Source of the DNA: Comamonas sp.
GTDB lineage: Bacteria > Pseudomonadota > Gammaproteobacteria > Burkholderiales > Burkholderiaceae_C
NCBI RefSeq assembly: GCF_009360615.1
Contig: NZ_SPEY01000040.1
Coordinates: 1-64,000, forward strand
Direction of reading: 5' to 3'
Length of the DNA: 64,000 bases
The notes below the pieces were generated by a model, which had not been told where the DNA came from, searched no databases, and was given only the letters and a program-made list of their open reading frames with translations. Every line of letters begins with the position of its first letter. The stretch's first letter is position 1. This document shows, in pieces, positions 8,495 to 17,827 of the stretch. The position numbers and the translations under genes are program-made.

Positions 8495-10729
8495 CTATGC
8501 CTCTCCCATGGCAGGGTCGCTGACCGTGTGCTGACCGGTTTCCACGCGGCCCGCAAAGCGCCGGTAGTACGCCGGATCGCTGTCGCAGGTCACGGCGAAG
8601 TCATACCACTGGCCGCTGGCCTTCAGCTCCCAGTGCCTCTCGGCACTGGCGGCGGCGCCAACTTCGACCGTCCACGGGCCGTCGCTGCGGTAGGCCATGG
8701 GCGTGATGGTGAACACCGCAGCCTGCACGCCCTTGTTCATCAGATCCACATAGACATTGCCGTTGGCGATGTCGTAGCAGACCCGCACCTCGGGGGATGC
8801 CTGCACACTGCCCAGGTGATTCAGGTCGCCCTTGAAGTGGCGATGGAATCCGTTGGGGCCCAGTACCCAGAGGTCGTACTTGCCGAAGTTGTCGCGCACG
8901 GCATCCCAGGTATCGGACAGCGTCTTGCCCGCTTCCACCATGTAGCGGCGAGGCGTGCGGTCCAGCTTGTAACGGTCATAGACATGAAAGACGGCTGCCT
9001 GCGTGCCGGTATTGGCAAACACCAGCTCCACCGGGCCGTTGCTCTGGCAGCGCGCACTGGTATGCAGTTCGTAGGGCAAGGCCCGCGACGGACGTGTGCC
9101 TGCGGCCTGCAAAGGCAGCTGCATATCGCGAGGCACAGGCACGGCGGGCAGCTTTTGCTGATCGGCACGCAACTTGTCGGCGACATCGCGCGTGGAGCGG
9201 CCGGCCAGCACGGGCAGGGTCTCGTTGTTCGGCGTCTTGAAATTGAAGCTGCTCAGCAGATCGCCGCAAACCGCCCGGCGGAACGGGCTGATATTGGGCT
9301 CCTTCACGCCAAAGCGGGCCTCCAGGAAGCGCAGCACCGACGTATGGTCGAACACCTGCGAGTTGACCCAGCCGCCGCGGCTCCAGGGCGAGATCACATA
9401 CAGCGGAACGCGCGGCCCGGGGCCGTAGACACGGCCATCGGGGGCAGGCTGGCTACGGCTGCCGGCCGGTGCGCCATGCGTGAAGTATTCGGCCTGCAGA
9501 TCGGCCTCCGGCAGCGTGGTCTTGCCTGCATAGCTCTTGTCGGCGTTCTGCGATGGTGCCGAGGGCGAAGGCATATGGTCGAAGTAGCCATCGTTCTCAT
9601 CGAAGTTGACAAGCAGCACGGTCTTGCTCCAGACCTCGGGATTGGCCGTCAGCGCATCCAGCACTTCCTGCAGAAACCAGGCGCCCTGCACCGGGCTGGA
9701 TGGGCCGGGGTGCTCGCAATAGATGGACGGCGCGTTGACCCAGGACACCTGGGGCAGCTTGCCTTCGCGGATATCGCGCTTGAAGGCGTCCAGATACTCC
9801 TCGGGCTGATTGCCGGGCAAGGTGTTGGCCACGCCTTTGTACAGCGGGTTGGCAGCGTCGTCGCTGGCCGCGTCATAGGCATGGTAGGGCAAAGCCTGGC
9901 CGGTGTTGGTATACGGTGCATTGGGCGCGCCGCCACTGGAGACAGGAAAGCCCGAAGCCAGATTGGCGCGACGAAAGCTCTGGAACGCGCCCAGCATGTT
10001 GTCGCCCCACTCGTCAGGCATGTTCTGATAGCTGATCCAGCTCACTCCGGCCTCCTGCAGCCGCTCCGCATAGGTCTTCCATGTATAGCCGGTGGTGGCA
10101 TCGCTGGTCACGCCATTGATGGCATCCCACTCGTTATTCACGAAAGCCACGTTCTGGGGCATGGCCCCGTTGGTGCCCGTCATGTGGAAGGACCGGTTGG
10201 CATCGGTGCCGGTGTGCATGGCGCAGTGGTAGGCATCGCAGATCGTGAAGGCATTGGCCAGCGCGAACTGATAGGGCAGCTCCTGCTCCTTGAAATAGCC
10301 CATGGAGGTGTCCGTCTTGGCCACGGGCCAGCGCGACATGCGGCCGTTGTCCCAGGCCTGCTGACTGTCCAGCCAGGAATGGGGGGTGCCGGAAACGCGC
10401 TGCGCATTGTTGGCCGTACCGTCCAGGTGATAGGGGGTGATCACCGTGCCGTTGGCTCGCTCCTGCTGCCAGACCTTGCGGCCGTTGGGAACGGGAATGG
10501 TCATGCGGTCGCCAAAGCCGCGCACGCCCTTGAGCGTGCCGAAGTACTGATCGAAGGAGCGGTTTTCCTGCATCAGGATCACCACATGCTGCACGTCCAT
10601 GACCGTGCCCGTGACATTGTTGGCGGGAATGGCCAGCGCACGGCGGATGCTGGGAGGAAAGGCGGCCAGTGCGGCAGCGGAAAAGGCAGCGTTCTTGCCG
10701 GCCTGCAGAAGATTGCGTCGCGAAATCAT
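8495..10729 (-). CDS. Phosphocholine-type phospholipase C, Tat-exported
   Basis: A 744-residue secreted phosphoesterase. The start is ATG 10729, because MISRRNLLQAGKNAAF is a twin-arginine signal (RR at residues 4-5); the longer open frame upstream runs through the next gene. The catalytic phosphoesterase domain starts with VVILMQENRSFDQYFGTLKGV and includes NFDENDGYFDHM. Two C-terminal beta-rich repeats (DUF756 type, about residues 540-740) follow, as in Pseudomonas PlcN and PlcH. Members hydrolyse phosphatidylcholine and sometimes sphingomyelin, often for phosphate or choline supply. The gene lies 25 bp downstream of a small lipoprotein gene and is probably co-transcribed with it. Confidence 0.9.
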   Translation of the reverse strand: MISRRNLLQAGKNAAFSAAALAAFPPSIRRALAIPANNVTGTVMDVQHVVILMQENRSFDQYFGTLKGVRGFGDRMTIPVPNGRKVWQQERANGTVITPYHLDGTANNAQRVSGTPHSWLDSQQAWDNGRMSRWPVAKTDTSMGYFKEQELPYQFALANAFTICDAYHCAMHTGTDANRSFHMTGTNGAMPQNVAFVNNEWDAINGVTSDATTGYTWKTYAERLQEAGVSWISYQNMPDEWGDNMLGAFQSFRRANLASGFPVSSGGAPNAPYTNTGQALPYHAYDAASDDAANPLYKGVANTLPGNQPEEYLDAFKRDIREGKLPQVSWVNAPSIYCEHPGPSSPVQGAWFLQEVLDALTANPEVWSKTVLLVNFDENDGYFDHMPSPSAPSQNADKSYAGKTTLPEADLQAEYFTHGAPAGSRSQPAPDGRVYGPGPRVPLYVISPWSRGGWVNSQVFDHTSVLRFLEARFGVKEPNISPFRRAVCGDLLSSFNFKTPNNETLPVLAGRSTRDVADKLRADQQKLPAVPVPRDMQLPLQAAGTRPSRALPYELHTSARCQSNGPVELVFANTGTQAAVFHVYDRYKLDRTPRRYMVEAGKTLSDTWDAVRDNFGKYDLWVLGPNGFHRHFKGDLNHLGSVQASPEVRVCYDIANGNVYVDLMNKGVQAAVFTITPMAYRSDGPWTVEVGAAASAERHWELKASGQWYDFAVTCDSDPAYYRRFAGRVETGQHTVSDPAMGEA

Positions 10730-10754
10730 GGTGAAGCCTTGTTTGTCACCGCGC

Positions 10755-10928
10755 TCAGGGAGCACAGCGCATCTCCGGCTTGGCCGGCTCGGTGGGGTTC
10801 GTGGGGGTCGTGGGATTGGTCGGGTTCGTGGGAGCAGGCGGGCTGTCATCGCTGCCACCACAGGCGGCCAGCGTGGCGGCCGTCAGGCAGGCGAGCGCCA
10901 ACGCCTTGATCAAACGCTTGTTTTGCAT
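10755..10928 (-). CDS. Small Thr/Asn/Pro-repeat lipoprotein
   Basis: A 57-residue frame beginning MQNKRLIKALALACLTAATL with a clear lipobox, LAAC, at residues 20-23. The mature peptide would be about 35 residues: CGGSDDSPPAP, then a PTN/PTT-type tandem repeat, ending PEMRCAP. It ends 25 bp before the phospholipase C start, on the same strand. The Thr-Asn-Pro tail looks like a flexible spacer. The function is unknown; it could be a tiny outer-membrane lipoprotein or an accessory to phospholipase secretion. On the opposite strand the same repeat reads as a V/G-rich frame, which I regard as a shadow. Confidence 0.65.
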   Translation of the reverse strand: MQNKRLIKALALACLTAATLAACGGSDDSPPAPTNPTNPTTPTNPTEPAKPEMRCAP

Positions 10929-11078
10929 GGAGTCTTTCGCTTTGATGTCGACAGGTTTCGACCGGCAAGAATCTAGGAAAAGCTCATGTCATCCCGATGA
11001 CGTCCATGTTTGAGTCCGTTTGCTCGCATCGCTGCTGCGTTCGAAGCTCGCGAGCCCTCTTCAGCGCGAAGCGCCATG

Positions 11079-11114
11079 CAAAAAGGGCCGACGCACCCAC
11101 GTCGGCCCTTTGCA
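11079..11114 (-). terminator. Rho-independent terminator after czcA
   Basis: A perfect 11-bp stem (AAAGGGCCGAC at 11082-11092, GTCGGCCCTTT at 11101-11111) with an 8-base loop. Read on the minus strand it runs into TTTTTGC. It lies about 45 bp beyond the czcA stop and closes the czcCBA unit. Confidence 0.8.
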
Positions 11115-11156
11115 AGAAACATCGCAACGCCAGTCAGAACGCTGGCGCTTGCGCGG

Positions 11157-14100
11157 CTATTGCCGCTTTCCGTATCCCAGCCGATACAGCAGCGGCAGCA
11201 CCAGCAGGGTCAGTACCGTGGACGAGAGAATGCCGCCGATCACCACCGTGGCCAGGGGGCGCTGCACCTCGGCTCCGGTGCCGGTGGCAATCGCCATGGG
11301 CACAAAGCCCAGCGATGCCACCAGGGCCGTCATCAGCACGGGACGCAGGCGCGTGAGTGCCCCTTCGGTCACGGCCTGTTCCAGATCCATGCCCTGCTCG
11401 CGAAGGCTGCGGATATAGGAGATCATGACCAGGCCGTTGAGCACGGCCACGCCGCATAGCGCGATGAAGCCGATGGCCGCCGAGATGGACAGCGGAATGC
11501 CGCGCAGCCACAGCGCTGCAATCCCGCCCGTCAACGCAAACGGAATGCCGGTGAAGACGATGAGGCCGTCGCGCACATTGCCGAACATGGCAAACAGCAG
11601 GGTGAACACCAGCGCCAGTGCCACGGGCACCACGATCATCAGGCGCTTGCGGGCGGACTCCAGGTTCTCGAAGGTACCGCCCCAGCGGCTCCAGTAGCCG
11701 GCCGGCAGTGCAATACCTTCAAGCTCCTGCTGGGCCTGGGCCACGAAGGAGCCGATATCGCGCCCGCGCACATTGGCGCTGACCACAATGCGGCGCTTGC
11801 CGTCCTCTCGGCTGACCTGGTTGGGCCCCGGCGCCAGCTCCACGGTCGCCACGGAGGACAGAGGCACAAAGCCCAGACGTCCGTCTCCGCCGCGCGGCAG
11901 CGCGATCGGCAGGCGACCTATGCCGTCCACATCGCTGCGCATGGCCTCGGGCAGGCGCACCTGGATGGCGAAACGTCTGTCGCCCTCGAATACCGTGCCG
12001 GCCTCGCGTCCACCAAAAGCCGTGCTGATGGCATCCTGCACATCGCCCATATTGAGGCCGTAGCGCGAAGCTTTCTCGCGATCGATCTGCACCGTGAGCA
12101 TGGGCAGGCCCGTGGTCTGCTCGACCTTGACCTCGGAGGCACCGGGGATCTTCTGCAGCATGGCGGCCACGGCCTGCGCAGACTTCTCCAGCTGGGCCAT
12201 GTCGTCACCGAAGATCTTGACGGCCACATCGCTGCGCACGCCGGAAATCAGCTCGTTGAAGCGCAGCTGGATCGGCTGCGAGAACTCGTAGTTGCTGCCT
12301 GGGATCCCTTCCACGGCCTCCTGCACGGCGCTCAGCAGATCGTCGCGCGAACGCGCCGGATCGGGCCACTGATCGCGCGGCTTGAGCATGATGTAGCCGT
12401 CCGAGATATTGGGCGGCATCGGGTCCGATGCGATCTCGGCCGTGCCGGTACGCGCAAACACGCGCTCGATTTCTGGGAACTGCTTCTTGAGCTCGCTCTC
12501 GAGCTGCATCTGCATCTGCACCGACTGCGTGAGGCTGGTGCCCGGTATGCGCAGCGCCTGGATCGCAAAGTCGCCCTCGTTGAGATTGGGCGCAAACTCG
12601 CTGCCCATGCGGGTGGCCAGCAGCAGGCTCAGTGCGACGATGACCCCTGCCGCCGTCAGCACCACGGCTGGCGCATGCATGACCTTGTCCAGCACCGGAG
12701 CATAGACACGGCGCGCCCAGGCCATGAGACGGTTTTCCTTCTCGGCCACCTTGTCGCCCATGAACAACGCAATTGCGGCGGGGATGAAGGTGATGGACAG
12801 CAGCATGGCACCCAGCAGCGCAATCACCACCGTCAGCGCCATGGGATGGAACATCTTTCCTTCCACGCCGGTGAGCGCAAAAATGGGCAGATAGACCACC
12901 ATGATGATGAGCTGTCCGAACAGCAAGGGACGTCGGGCCTCCCTGGCTGCCGCAAACACTTCCTCGAAACGTTCGCTGCGGGTCAACGATCGGCCTGCTG
13001 CGGCCTGCGCATGGGCCAGACGGCGCACGCAGTTCTCCACGATCACCACCGCACCGTCAATGATGATGCCGAAGTCCAGAGCTCCCAGGCTCATCAGATT
13101 GGCGCTGACGCGCATCTGCACCATGCCCGTGAAGGTGAACAGCATGGACAGCGGAATGATCAGCGCCGTGATCAGCGCGGCGCGCAGATTGCCCAGGAAC
13201 AGAAACAGGATCGCCACGACCAGGGCCGCGCCTTCGATCAGGTTCTTCTTGACCGTGGCAATGGCCTTGTCCACCAGATTCGTGCGGTCGTAGACCGTCA
13301 CGGCCTTCACGCCGGGCGGCAGGCTTTTATTGATCGCCTGCATGCGCTCGTGCACGGCCTGGGCCACGGCACGGCTGTTCTCGCCAATCAGCATGAACAC
13401 CGTCCCCAGCACCACTTCGCGGCCGTTGTCCGTGGCCGCACCGGTGCGCAGCTCGCGGCCCAGGCCCACGTCGGCCAGATCGCGCACGCGGATGGGCTGG
13501 CCTTGCGCCGAGCCCACGATGACTTCTCGAATATCGGCAATGCCGCCCACCTGCCCCGGGGCGCGGATCAGATACTGCTCGCCCTGGCGCTCGATATAGC
13601 CGGCGCCCACATTGGCGTTGTTGCGCTCCAGCGCGGCCACGATATCGGCCAGCGTGAAGCCGTAGGCCGCGAGTTTCTGCGGCTGCGGTGCCACCAGGTA
13701 TTCCTTGGCGAAGCCGCCAATGGAGTTGATCTCGGTCACGCCCGCCACATTGCGCAGCTGGGGCTTGATGACCCAGTCCTGGATCTCGCGCAGATCCATG
13801 GGCGTATAGGGCGTTCCGTCGGGCTTGGTGGCACCGTCCTCCGCCTCCACGGTCCACAGGTAGATCTCGCCCAGACCCGTGGAAATAGGCCCCAGTGCAG
13901 GCGCTACGCCCGCAGGCAGCGCATCGCGTGCCTGCTGCATGCGCTCGTTGACCAACTGCCGCGCGAAGTAGATATCCGTGCCGTCCTTGAACACCACAGT
14001 CACCTGGGACAGGCCGTAGCGCGAGAGCGAACGCGTCTGGTCCAGCCCCGGCAGGCCGGCCATCACGGTCTCGATGGGAAAGGTGACGCGCTGCTCGGTT

Positions 14101-14279
14101 TCCAGCGGTGAATATCCGGGTGCCGACGTATTGATCTGCACCTGCACATTGGTGATGTCGGGCACGGCATCGATGGGCAGGCGCTGGTAGTTGTAGATAC
14201 CCAGGCCCACCAGGGCCAGCGTGGCCAGCATGACCAGCCAGCGCTGGGCAATGGCAAAGCGGATGATGCGCTCAAACAT
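11157..14279 (-). CDS. czcA: Heavy-metal RND efflux pump, inner-membrane subunit CzcA
   Basis: A 1040-residue proton-driven metal exporter of the HME-RND family. Membrane helix 4 carries LDFGIIIDGAVVIVEN with D402, D408 and E415 at the same numbers as CzcA of Cupriavidus metallidurans. This DFGxxxDGAVV form is typical of the divalent-cation (Co/Zn/Cd) subgroup, not of the copper/silver CusA subgroup. The N-terminus (MFERIIRFAIAQRWLVML) and the two large periplasmic loops match the family. It is the last gene of czcC-czcB-czcA, 130 bp after czcB with a repeat copy in between. It should pair with the adaptor and outer-membrane channel encoded upstream. Confidence 0.93.
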   Translation of the reverse strand: MFERIIRFAIAQRWLVMLATLALVGLGIYNYQRLPIDAVPDITNVQVQINTSAPGYSPLETEQRVTFPIETVMAGLPGLDQTRSLSRYGLSQVTVVFKDGTDIYFARQLVNERMQQARDALPAGVAPALGPISTGLGEIYLWTVEAEDGATKPDGTPYTPMDLREIQDWVIKPQLRNVAGVTEINSIGGFAKEYLVAPQPQKLAAYGFTLADIVAALERNNANVGAGYIERQGEQYLIRAPGQVGGIADIREVIVGSAQGQPIRVRDLADVGLGRELRTGAATDNGREVVLGTVFMLIGENSRAVAQAVHERMQAINKSLPPGVKAVTVYDRTNLVDKAIATVKKNLIEGAALVVAILFLFLGNLRAALITALIIPLSMLFTFTGMVQMRVSANLMSLGALDFGIIIDGAVVIVENCVRRLAHAQAAAGRSLTRSERFEEVFAAAREARRPLLFGQLIIMVVYLPIFALTGVEGKMFHPMALTVVIALLGAMLLSITFIPAAIALFMGDKVAEKENRLMAWARRVYAPVLDKVMHAPAVVLTAAGVIVALSLLLATRMGSEFAPNLNEGDFAIQALRIPGTSLTQSVQMQMQLESELKKQFPEIERVFARTGTAEIASDPMPPNISDGYIMLKPRDQWPDPARSRDDLLSAVQEAVEGIPGSNYEFSQPIQLRFNELISGVRSDVAVKIFGDDMAQLEKSAQAVAAMLQKIPGASEVKVEQTTGLPMLTVQIDREKASRYGLNMGDVQDAISTAFGGREAGTVFEGDRRFAIQVRLPEAMRSDVDGIGRLPIALPRGGDGRLGFVPLSSVATVELAPGPNQVSREDGKRRIVVSANVRGRDIGSFVAQAQQELEGIALPAGYWSRWGGTFENLESARKRLMIVVPVALALVFTLLFAMFGNVRDGLIVFTGIPFALTGGIAALWLRGIPLSISAAIGFIALCGVAVLNGLVMISYIRSLREQGMDLEQAVTEGALTRLRPVLMTALVASLGFVPMAIATGTGAEVQRPLATVVIGGILSSTVLTLLVLPLLYRLGYGKRQ

Positions 14280-14328
14280 TCAAACTCCAAAACAGGATTC
14301 AGGGTCCGCGCTCATTTGCGAGCTGACA

Positions 14329-14400
14329 GAGGGACACCGAGCAAGGGCCGCCTTGCGGCGGGGCCAGGGGATCGTCCCCTGGTGGAGGGCGCGCCGCAGA
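14329..14400 (+). repeat. Stop-proximal dispersed repeat, copy A
   Basis: Begins GGGACACCGAGCAAGGGCC, the same words as at 22741-22760. It continues as G/C-rich inverted blocks (CCAGGGGATCGTCCCCTGG) and ends 10 bp from the czcB stop codon. This copy lies inside the czcBA operon, between the two cistrons. Orientation is given as the strand on which the ACACCGAGCAAGGGC end reads first. Confidence 0.7.
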
Positions 14401-14409
14401 GGCTTCCAT

Positions 14410-15711
14410 TCAATGCACATGCTCGGCCGATGCCTTGCCCAGCTCGGACTTCAGCACGAAGCTGCCATCCTTCACATAGCGCTGGCCGGGGCTCAGTCCC
14501 TGGAGCACCTCGGTGTTCCGGCCGTCGGTCTGGCCCAGCTTCACGGCCTGCGCCTTGAAGCCGCCGTCCACCGGCACGAACACCACGGGCTGGTCGCCGT
14601 CGATCTTCCGGATGGCCGCATTGGCCACCGCCACCGCCGCCTTCTGGCCTGCCGCCGTCAGCTGCACATTCACAAACAGGCCCGGGCGCCAAATGCCGTC
14701 CGGGTTGTCCAGCGTGATGCGCGCGGGCGCCGTACGGGTTTCCTGCCCGATCAGCGCGCCGACATAGGCCACGACTCCCGTGGCCCGGGATTCGAAGGCT
14801 GTCGCCTGCACCACGGCCTTTTCGCCCACGCGCACAAAGGGCAGATCGCCGGCCGCCACCTTCATTTCGGCCCATACCGAGCGCAGGTCGGAGACGGTGA
14901 ACACGGCCGTGCTGTCCTGCACGGCTTCACCCACGGCGAGGTGCTTTTCCACCACCACGCCATCGAAGGGCGCGCGCAGCTCGAAGCGGTTCAGAGCGCC
15001 GGCAGAGCCTGAGCCAGCACCGATCGCGGCCAGCTTCTGCTGCGCATTGGCAGCCGCGATCTCGGCCTCGCGCAATGCCTGCTGGGCCTGCAGATAGTCC
15101 TGCTCGGCCGAGATCTTTTCCTGCCACAGCTGCTTTTCGCGCTCATAGGTGGTGCGCGCCAGCGACAGGCGCTTTTGCGCCGCCATCAGCTCGCTGCGCT
15201 GCTCGGAGACTGCCGGGCTGGTCAGCGTGGCCAGCAACTGTCCCTTCTTCACCACCTGCCCCAGATTGGCCGCCACGCTCTCCGCCACGCCAGCCACCCG
15301 CGGCACCACATGGGCCGTCCGGTCCTCGTTGAAACGGATTTCGCCGGGCAGCTGCAGCGTGCCGGCGATCGATGCCGGGCCGGCCTCGGCCAATGTCACG
15401 CCCGCCGCACTGGCGCGTTCGGCATCGAGCTTGAGCAGGCCTTCCTCCTCATCGGCATGGCCGGCCTCGGCAGCGGCTTTGCCCTTGTCCGGGCTCTGCC
15501 CGGCATGCCCGGCTTCGCTGCCATGGTCATGCTCCTTTTCTTCATGGGAATGGCCTTGTTCTGCAGCGCCGTGTTCATGGCCTTGGCCTTCCACGGCTAG
15601 GGCTGCCGGCCGGGTGCCGTAGACAATGGCCACGGCAGCTGCCGCGCCCAGCGCCAGAATGATGGCAATCGCAATCGCCGTGCGGCGGGGCTTTGGGGAG
15701 GTGGAATTCAT
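14410..15711 (-). CDS. czcB: Heavy-metal RND efflux periplasmic adaptor CzcB
   Basis: A 433-residue membrane fusion protein with one N-terminal membrane anchor (about residues 12-34). A long His/Glu/Asp-rich segment (about residues 42-90, with GHEHG, GHSHEEKEHDHG and GHADEEEG) probably binds metal in the periplasm. Next come a lipoyl/barrel-sandwich hairpin with a coiled coil (QKRLSLARTTYEREKQLWQ region) and beta-barrel domains. It bridges CzcA and CzcC. Its start lies 11 bp after the czcC stop, so the two are co-transcribed. The His-rich stretch is typical of zinc/cobalt-type adaptors. Confidence 0.92.
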   Translation of the reverse strand: MNSTSPKPRRTAIAIAIILALGAAAAVAIVYGTRPAALAVEGQGHEHGAAEQGHSHEEKEHDHGSEAGHAGQSPDKGKAAAEAGHADEEEGLLKLDAERASAAGVTLAEAGPASIAGTLQLPGEIRFNEDRTAHVVPRVAGVAESVAANLGQVVKKGQLLATLTSPAVSEQRSELMAAQKRLSLARTTYEREKQLWQEKISAEQDYLQAQQALREAEIAAANAQQKLAAIGAGSGSAGALNRFELRAPFDGVVVEKHLAVGEAVQDSTAVFTVSDLRSVWAEMKVAAGDLPFVRVGEKAVVQATAFESRATGVVAYVGALIGQETRTAPARITLDNPDGIWRPGLFVNVQLTAAGQKAAVAVANAAIRKIDGDQPVVFVPVDGGFKAQAVKLGQTDGRNTEVLQGLSPGQRYVKDGSFVLKSELGKASAEHVH

Positions 15712-15722
15712 GATGCGTGCTC

Positions 15723-16985
15723 TTACTCAAGGCCGGGCACATCGCCCAGCTGGCGGGTGATGTCGGCGGCCGCCTGATGGGTGGCCACCAGCTGCTCCAG
15801 ATAGAGGCTGCGTGCCTCGGCCAGCGTACGCTGGGCATCCAGCACGTCCAGATAACTGAACTTGCCCAGGGCAAAGCCCTTGGCTGCGACTTCATAGGCC
15901 GATTCGGCCGCCGGCAGCACCTGCTGCGCGAGCTGCTCGGCCTGGGCCCGACTGGTCTGCAGCTGCTCGCGCTGCTGCTGCAGCAAGGCCTGCATCTGCT
16001 GGCGTGTGGCCAGCAGCTCGTCCTCGGCCTTGTCGGCCAGGCGCAGCGCCTGCAGCTGATTGCCGCGGTTGCTATCCAGAATCGGCAGCGGCACCGAGAG
16101 CCCCACCACCAGCTGATTGCGGCCCACTTCCTGGGCACGCTTCATGCCCAGGCTCACGCTGGGGTCGGGCAGGCGCTTGGCGCGCTCCAGTTCGGCGATA
16201 GACCTGGCCTGGAACACGGCCTGCTGCCCGCGCAGCATCTGAGGCGACTGCTCCAGTCTCTCCAGCATCAGGGCTTCAGCGGGCAGCACCGGAAGCTGCG
16301 CCAGATCCCCCACCGCTGCACCGAACGCTGAAGGCTGCGCTCCCCACAGCGCTGCCAGTTGCTGACGCGCCACACGCAGACCGGAGCGCGCCTGGGCCAG
16401 CGCCAGTTCGGCACTGCTCTCGGCCACGCGGGCCTTGGTTTCCTCGAGCGGCGCCACCTTGCCCGCCTGTACACGCTTGGCCGCCGCATCGCGGGCACTG
16501 CTGGCGATCTCCAGCGTCTTCTGGTGCAATTGCACGCGTTGCTGGCCGGCCAGCACATTGGCAAACGCCGTGCGCACATCGGCACGCAGGCCGGCCTGGG
16601 CGGCCTCCCACTCGGCCCGGGCCAGCTCGCGGCCATGCTCGGCCGCCTTCATGCGCGCCTCGCGCTTGCCGCCGATCTCGATGGACTGGTTCCACTGCAG
16701 CGTCATGGACCGGGTTTCGCGACGCGTGTCCTCCTGCGAATAGGCCAGCTCGGGATTGGGGCGGGCGCGGCTCTGGATCAGCGCCCCTTCACTGGCCGCC
16801 AGGGCCTGCGCCGCCGCCCGCAGACCAGGGTTGTGCGCCATGGCCAGTGCCAGCGCGCCCTGCAGGCTGATGGGCGCGGCCGCAGCGGCGCTTGCCGCTG
16901 CAGGCTGCTGGGCCCAGGCACCGGGCACGAAAAGGCCCAGGCCGCTGCCCAGCAACGCAGCGGCCGCCTTGGTAATGAATGTCAT
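15723..16985 (-). CDS. czcC: Outer-membrane efflux channel CzcC (TolC family)
   Basis: A 420-residue outer-membrane factor. The start is ATG 16985, giving MTFITKAAAALLGSGLGLF, a signal peptide cleaved near GAWA; the longer upstream frame would run into the divergent promoter region. Two OEP-type repeats of long amphipathic helices are visible (for example QQMQALLQQQREQLQTSRAQ). It is the first gene of czcCBA, divergent from the response-regulator gene, with 152 bp between the two starts. Confidence 0.9.
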   Translation of the reverse strand: MTFITKAAAALLGSGLGLFVPGAWAQQPAAASAAAAAPISLQGALALAMAHNPGLRAAAQALAASEGALIQSRARPNPELAYSQEDTRRETRSMTLQWNQSIEIGGKREARMKAAEHGRELARAEWEAAQAGLRADVRTAFANVLAGQQRVQLHQKTLEIASSARDAAAKRVQAGKVAPLEETKARVAESSAELALAQARSGLRVARQQLAALWGAQPSAFGAAVGDLAQLPVLPAEALMLERLEQSPQMLRGQQAVFQARSIAELERAKRLPDPSVSLGMKRAQEVGRNQLVVGLSVPLPILDSNRGNQLQALRLADKAEDELLATRQQMQALLQQQREQLQTSRAQAEQLAQQVLPAAESAYEVAAKGFALGKFSYLDVLDAQRTLAEARSLYLEQLVATHQAAADITRQLGDVPGLE

Positions 16986-17082
16986 GGTGATGCTCCGCCT
17001 GCATGCCGGCCCCTGAGTGGGCGGCCCTCTCTGTACAGACCGGGCAAATCTAGCGTGCCGACACCCACAGGGTTCTGACCTC

Positions 17083-17104
17083 AAAATGACAAATTTGTCA
17101 TCTT
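17083..17104. promoter_or_regulatory. CusR/CopR-type operator palindrome
   Basis: A perfect 16-bp palindrome, ATGACAAATTTGTCAT, at 17086-17101, extended on the left by AAA. It fits the CusR/CopR/PcoR box AAAATGACAA-N2-TTGTCATTTT in all but two outer bases on the right. It lies between divergent czcC and the response-regulator gene, 34 bp before the regulator start, and is the expected binding site for that regulator. Confidence 0.75.
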
Positions 17105-17137
17105 CGCCAGAGGCCGACTTGCTCGACAATCCGTCCC

Positions 17138-17827
17138 ATGAAGCTTCTAGTCATCGAGGACGAAACCAAGCTCGCCGAGTACCTGAAAAAAGGCCTGGGC
17201 GAGGAAGGCTTCGTGGTCGATGCCGCGCACAACGGCATCGACGGCCTGCATCTGGCCACCGAGCAGCCCTACGACCTCATCATCCTGGACGGCATGCTGC
17301 CCGGCATCGACGGCCTGGCCGTGCTGGCCGCCCTGCGCCAGTCGAGCCAGACACCGGTGCTCATGCTCACGGCCCGCGCCCAGGTGGAGGACCGCGTCAA
17401 AGGCCTGCAGGCAGGTGCCGACGACTATCTGGTCAAGCCTTTTGCCTTCTCGGAACTGGTGGCTCGCATTCATGCGCTGCTGCGCCGCGGACTGCAGGCA
17501 CAGGTCACGCTTGAAGCCACGGTGCTGCGCATGGCCGACCTGGAGCTGGATCTGCTGCGCCACCGCGCCACGCGCGCGGGCCAGCGGCTGGACCTGACGG
17601 CCAAGGAATTCAATCTGCTGAGTCTGCTGCTGCGGCGCCAGGGCGAAGTGCTCTCTCGTACCGAACTGGCATCCCAGGTCTGGGACATGAACTTCGACAG
17701 CGAAACCAACGTCGTCGAGGTCGCCGTGCGCCGCCTGCGCCTCAAGCTGGACGCGCCCTTCCAGCTGCCTCTGCTGCACACGGTGCGCGGCATGGGCTAT
17801 GTGCTGGAGCTACGCCCCGATGTCTGA
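17138..17827 (+). CDS. czcR: Heavy-metal two-component response regulator (CzcR/CusR type)
   Basis: A 229-residue OmpR-family regulator. The receiver domain has acidic residues E7, D8 and E9, phospho-acceptor D51 ([10 protein letters not shown]) and the conserved lysine in DDYLVKPF. The C-terminal winged helix ends [12 protein letters not shown]. It is probably activated by the kinase encoded downstream and binds the palindrome at 17086-17101 to turn on czcCBA and itself. The metal is not deducible from this protein. Unusually, 263 bp separate it from the kinase gene, whereas such pairs normally overlap or abut. Confidence 0.92.
   Translation: MKLLVIEDETKLAEYLKKGLGEEGFVVDAAHNGIDGLHLATEQPYDLIILDGMLPGIDGLAVLAALRQSSQTPVLMLTARAQVEDRVKGLQAGADDYLVKPFAFSELVARIHALLRRGLQAQVTLEATVLRMADLELDLLRHRATRAGQRLDLTAKEFNLLSLLLRRQGEVLSRTELASQVWDMNFDSETNVVEVAVRRLRLKLDAPFQLPLLHTVRGMGYVLELRPDV

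Noticed and set aside
8465..10909. 814-codon forward open frame opposite phospholipase C
   Set aside because: No domain and low-complexity composition; the reverse strand encodes a recognisable Tat-exported enzyme.
10780..11013. Val/Gly-repeat forward frame (MAGSVGFVGVVGLVGF)
   Set aside because: It is the antisense reading of the PTN/PTT repeat of the small lipoprotein, which has a lipobox and better gene context.
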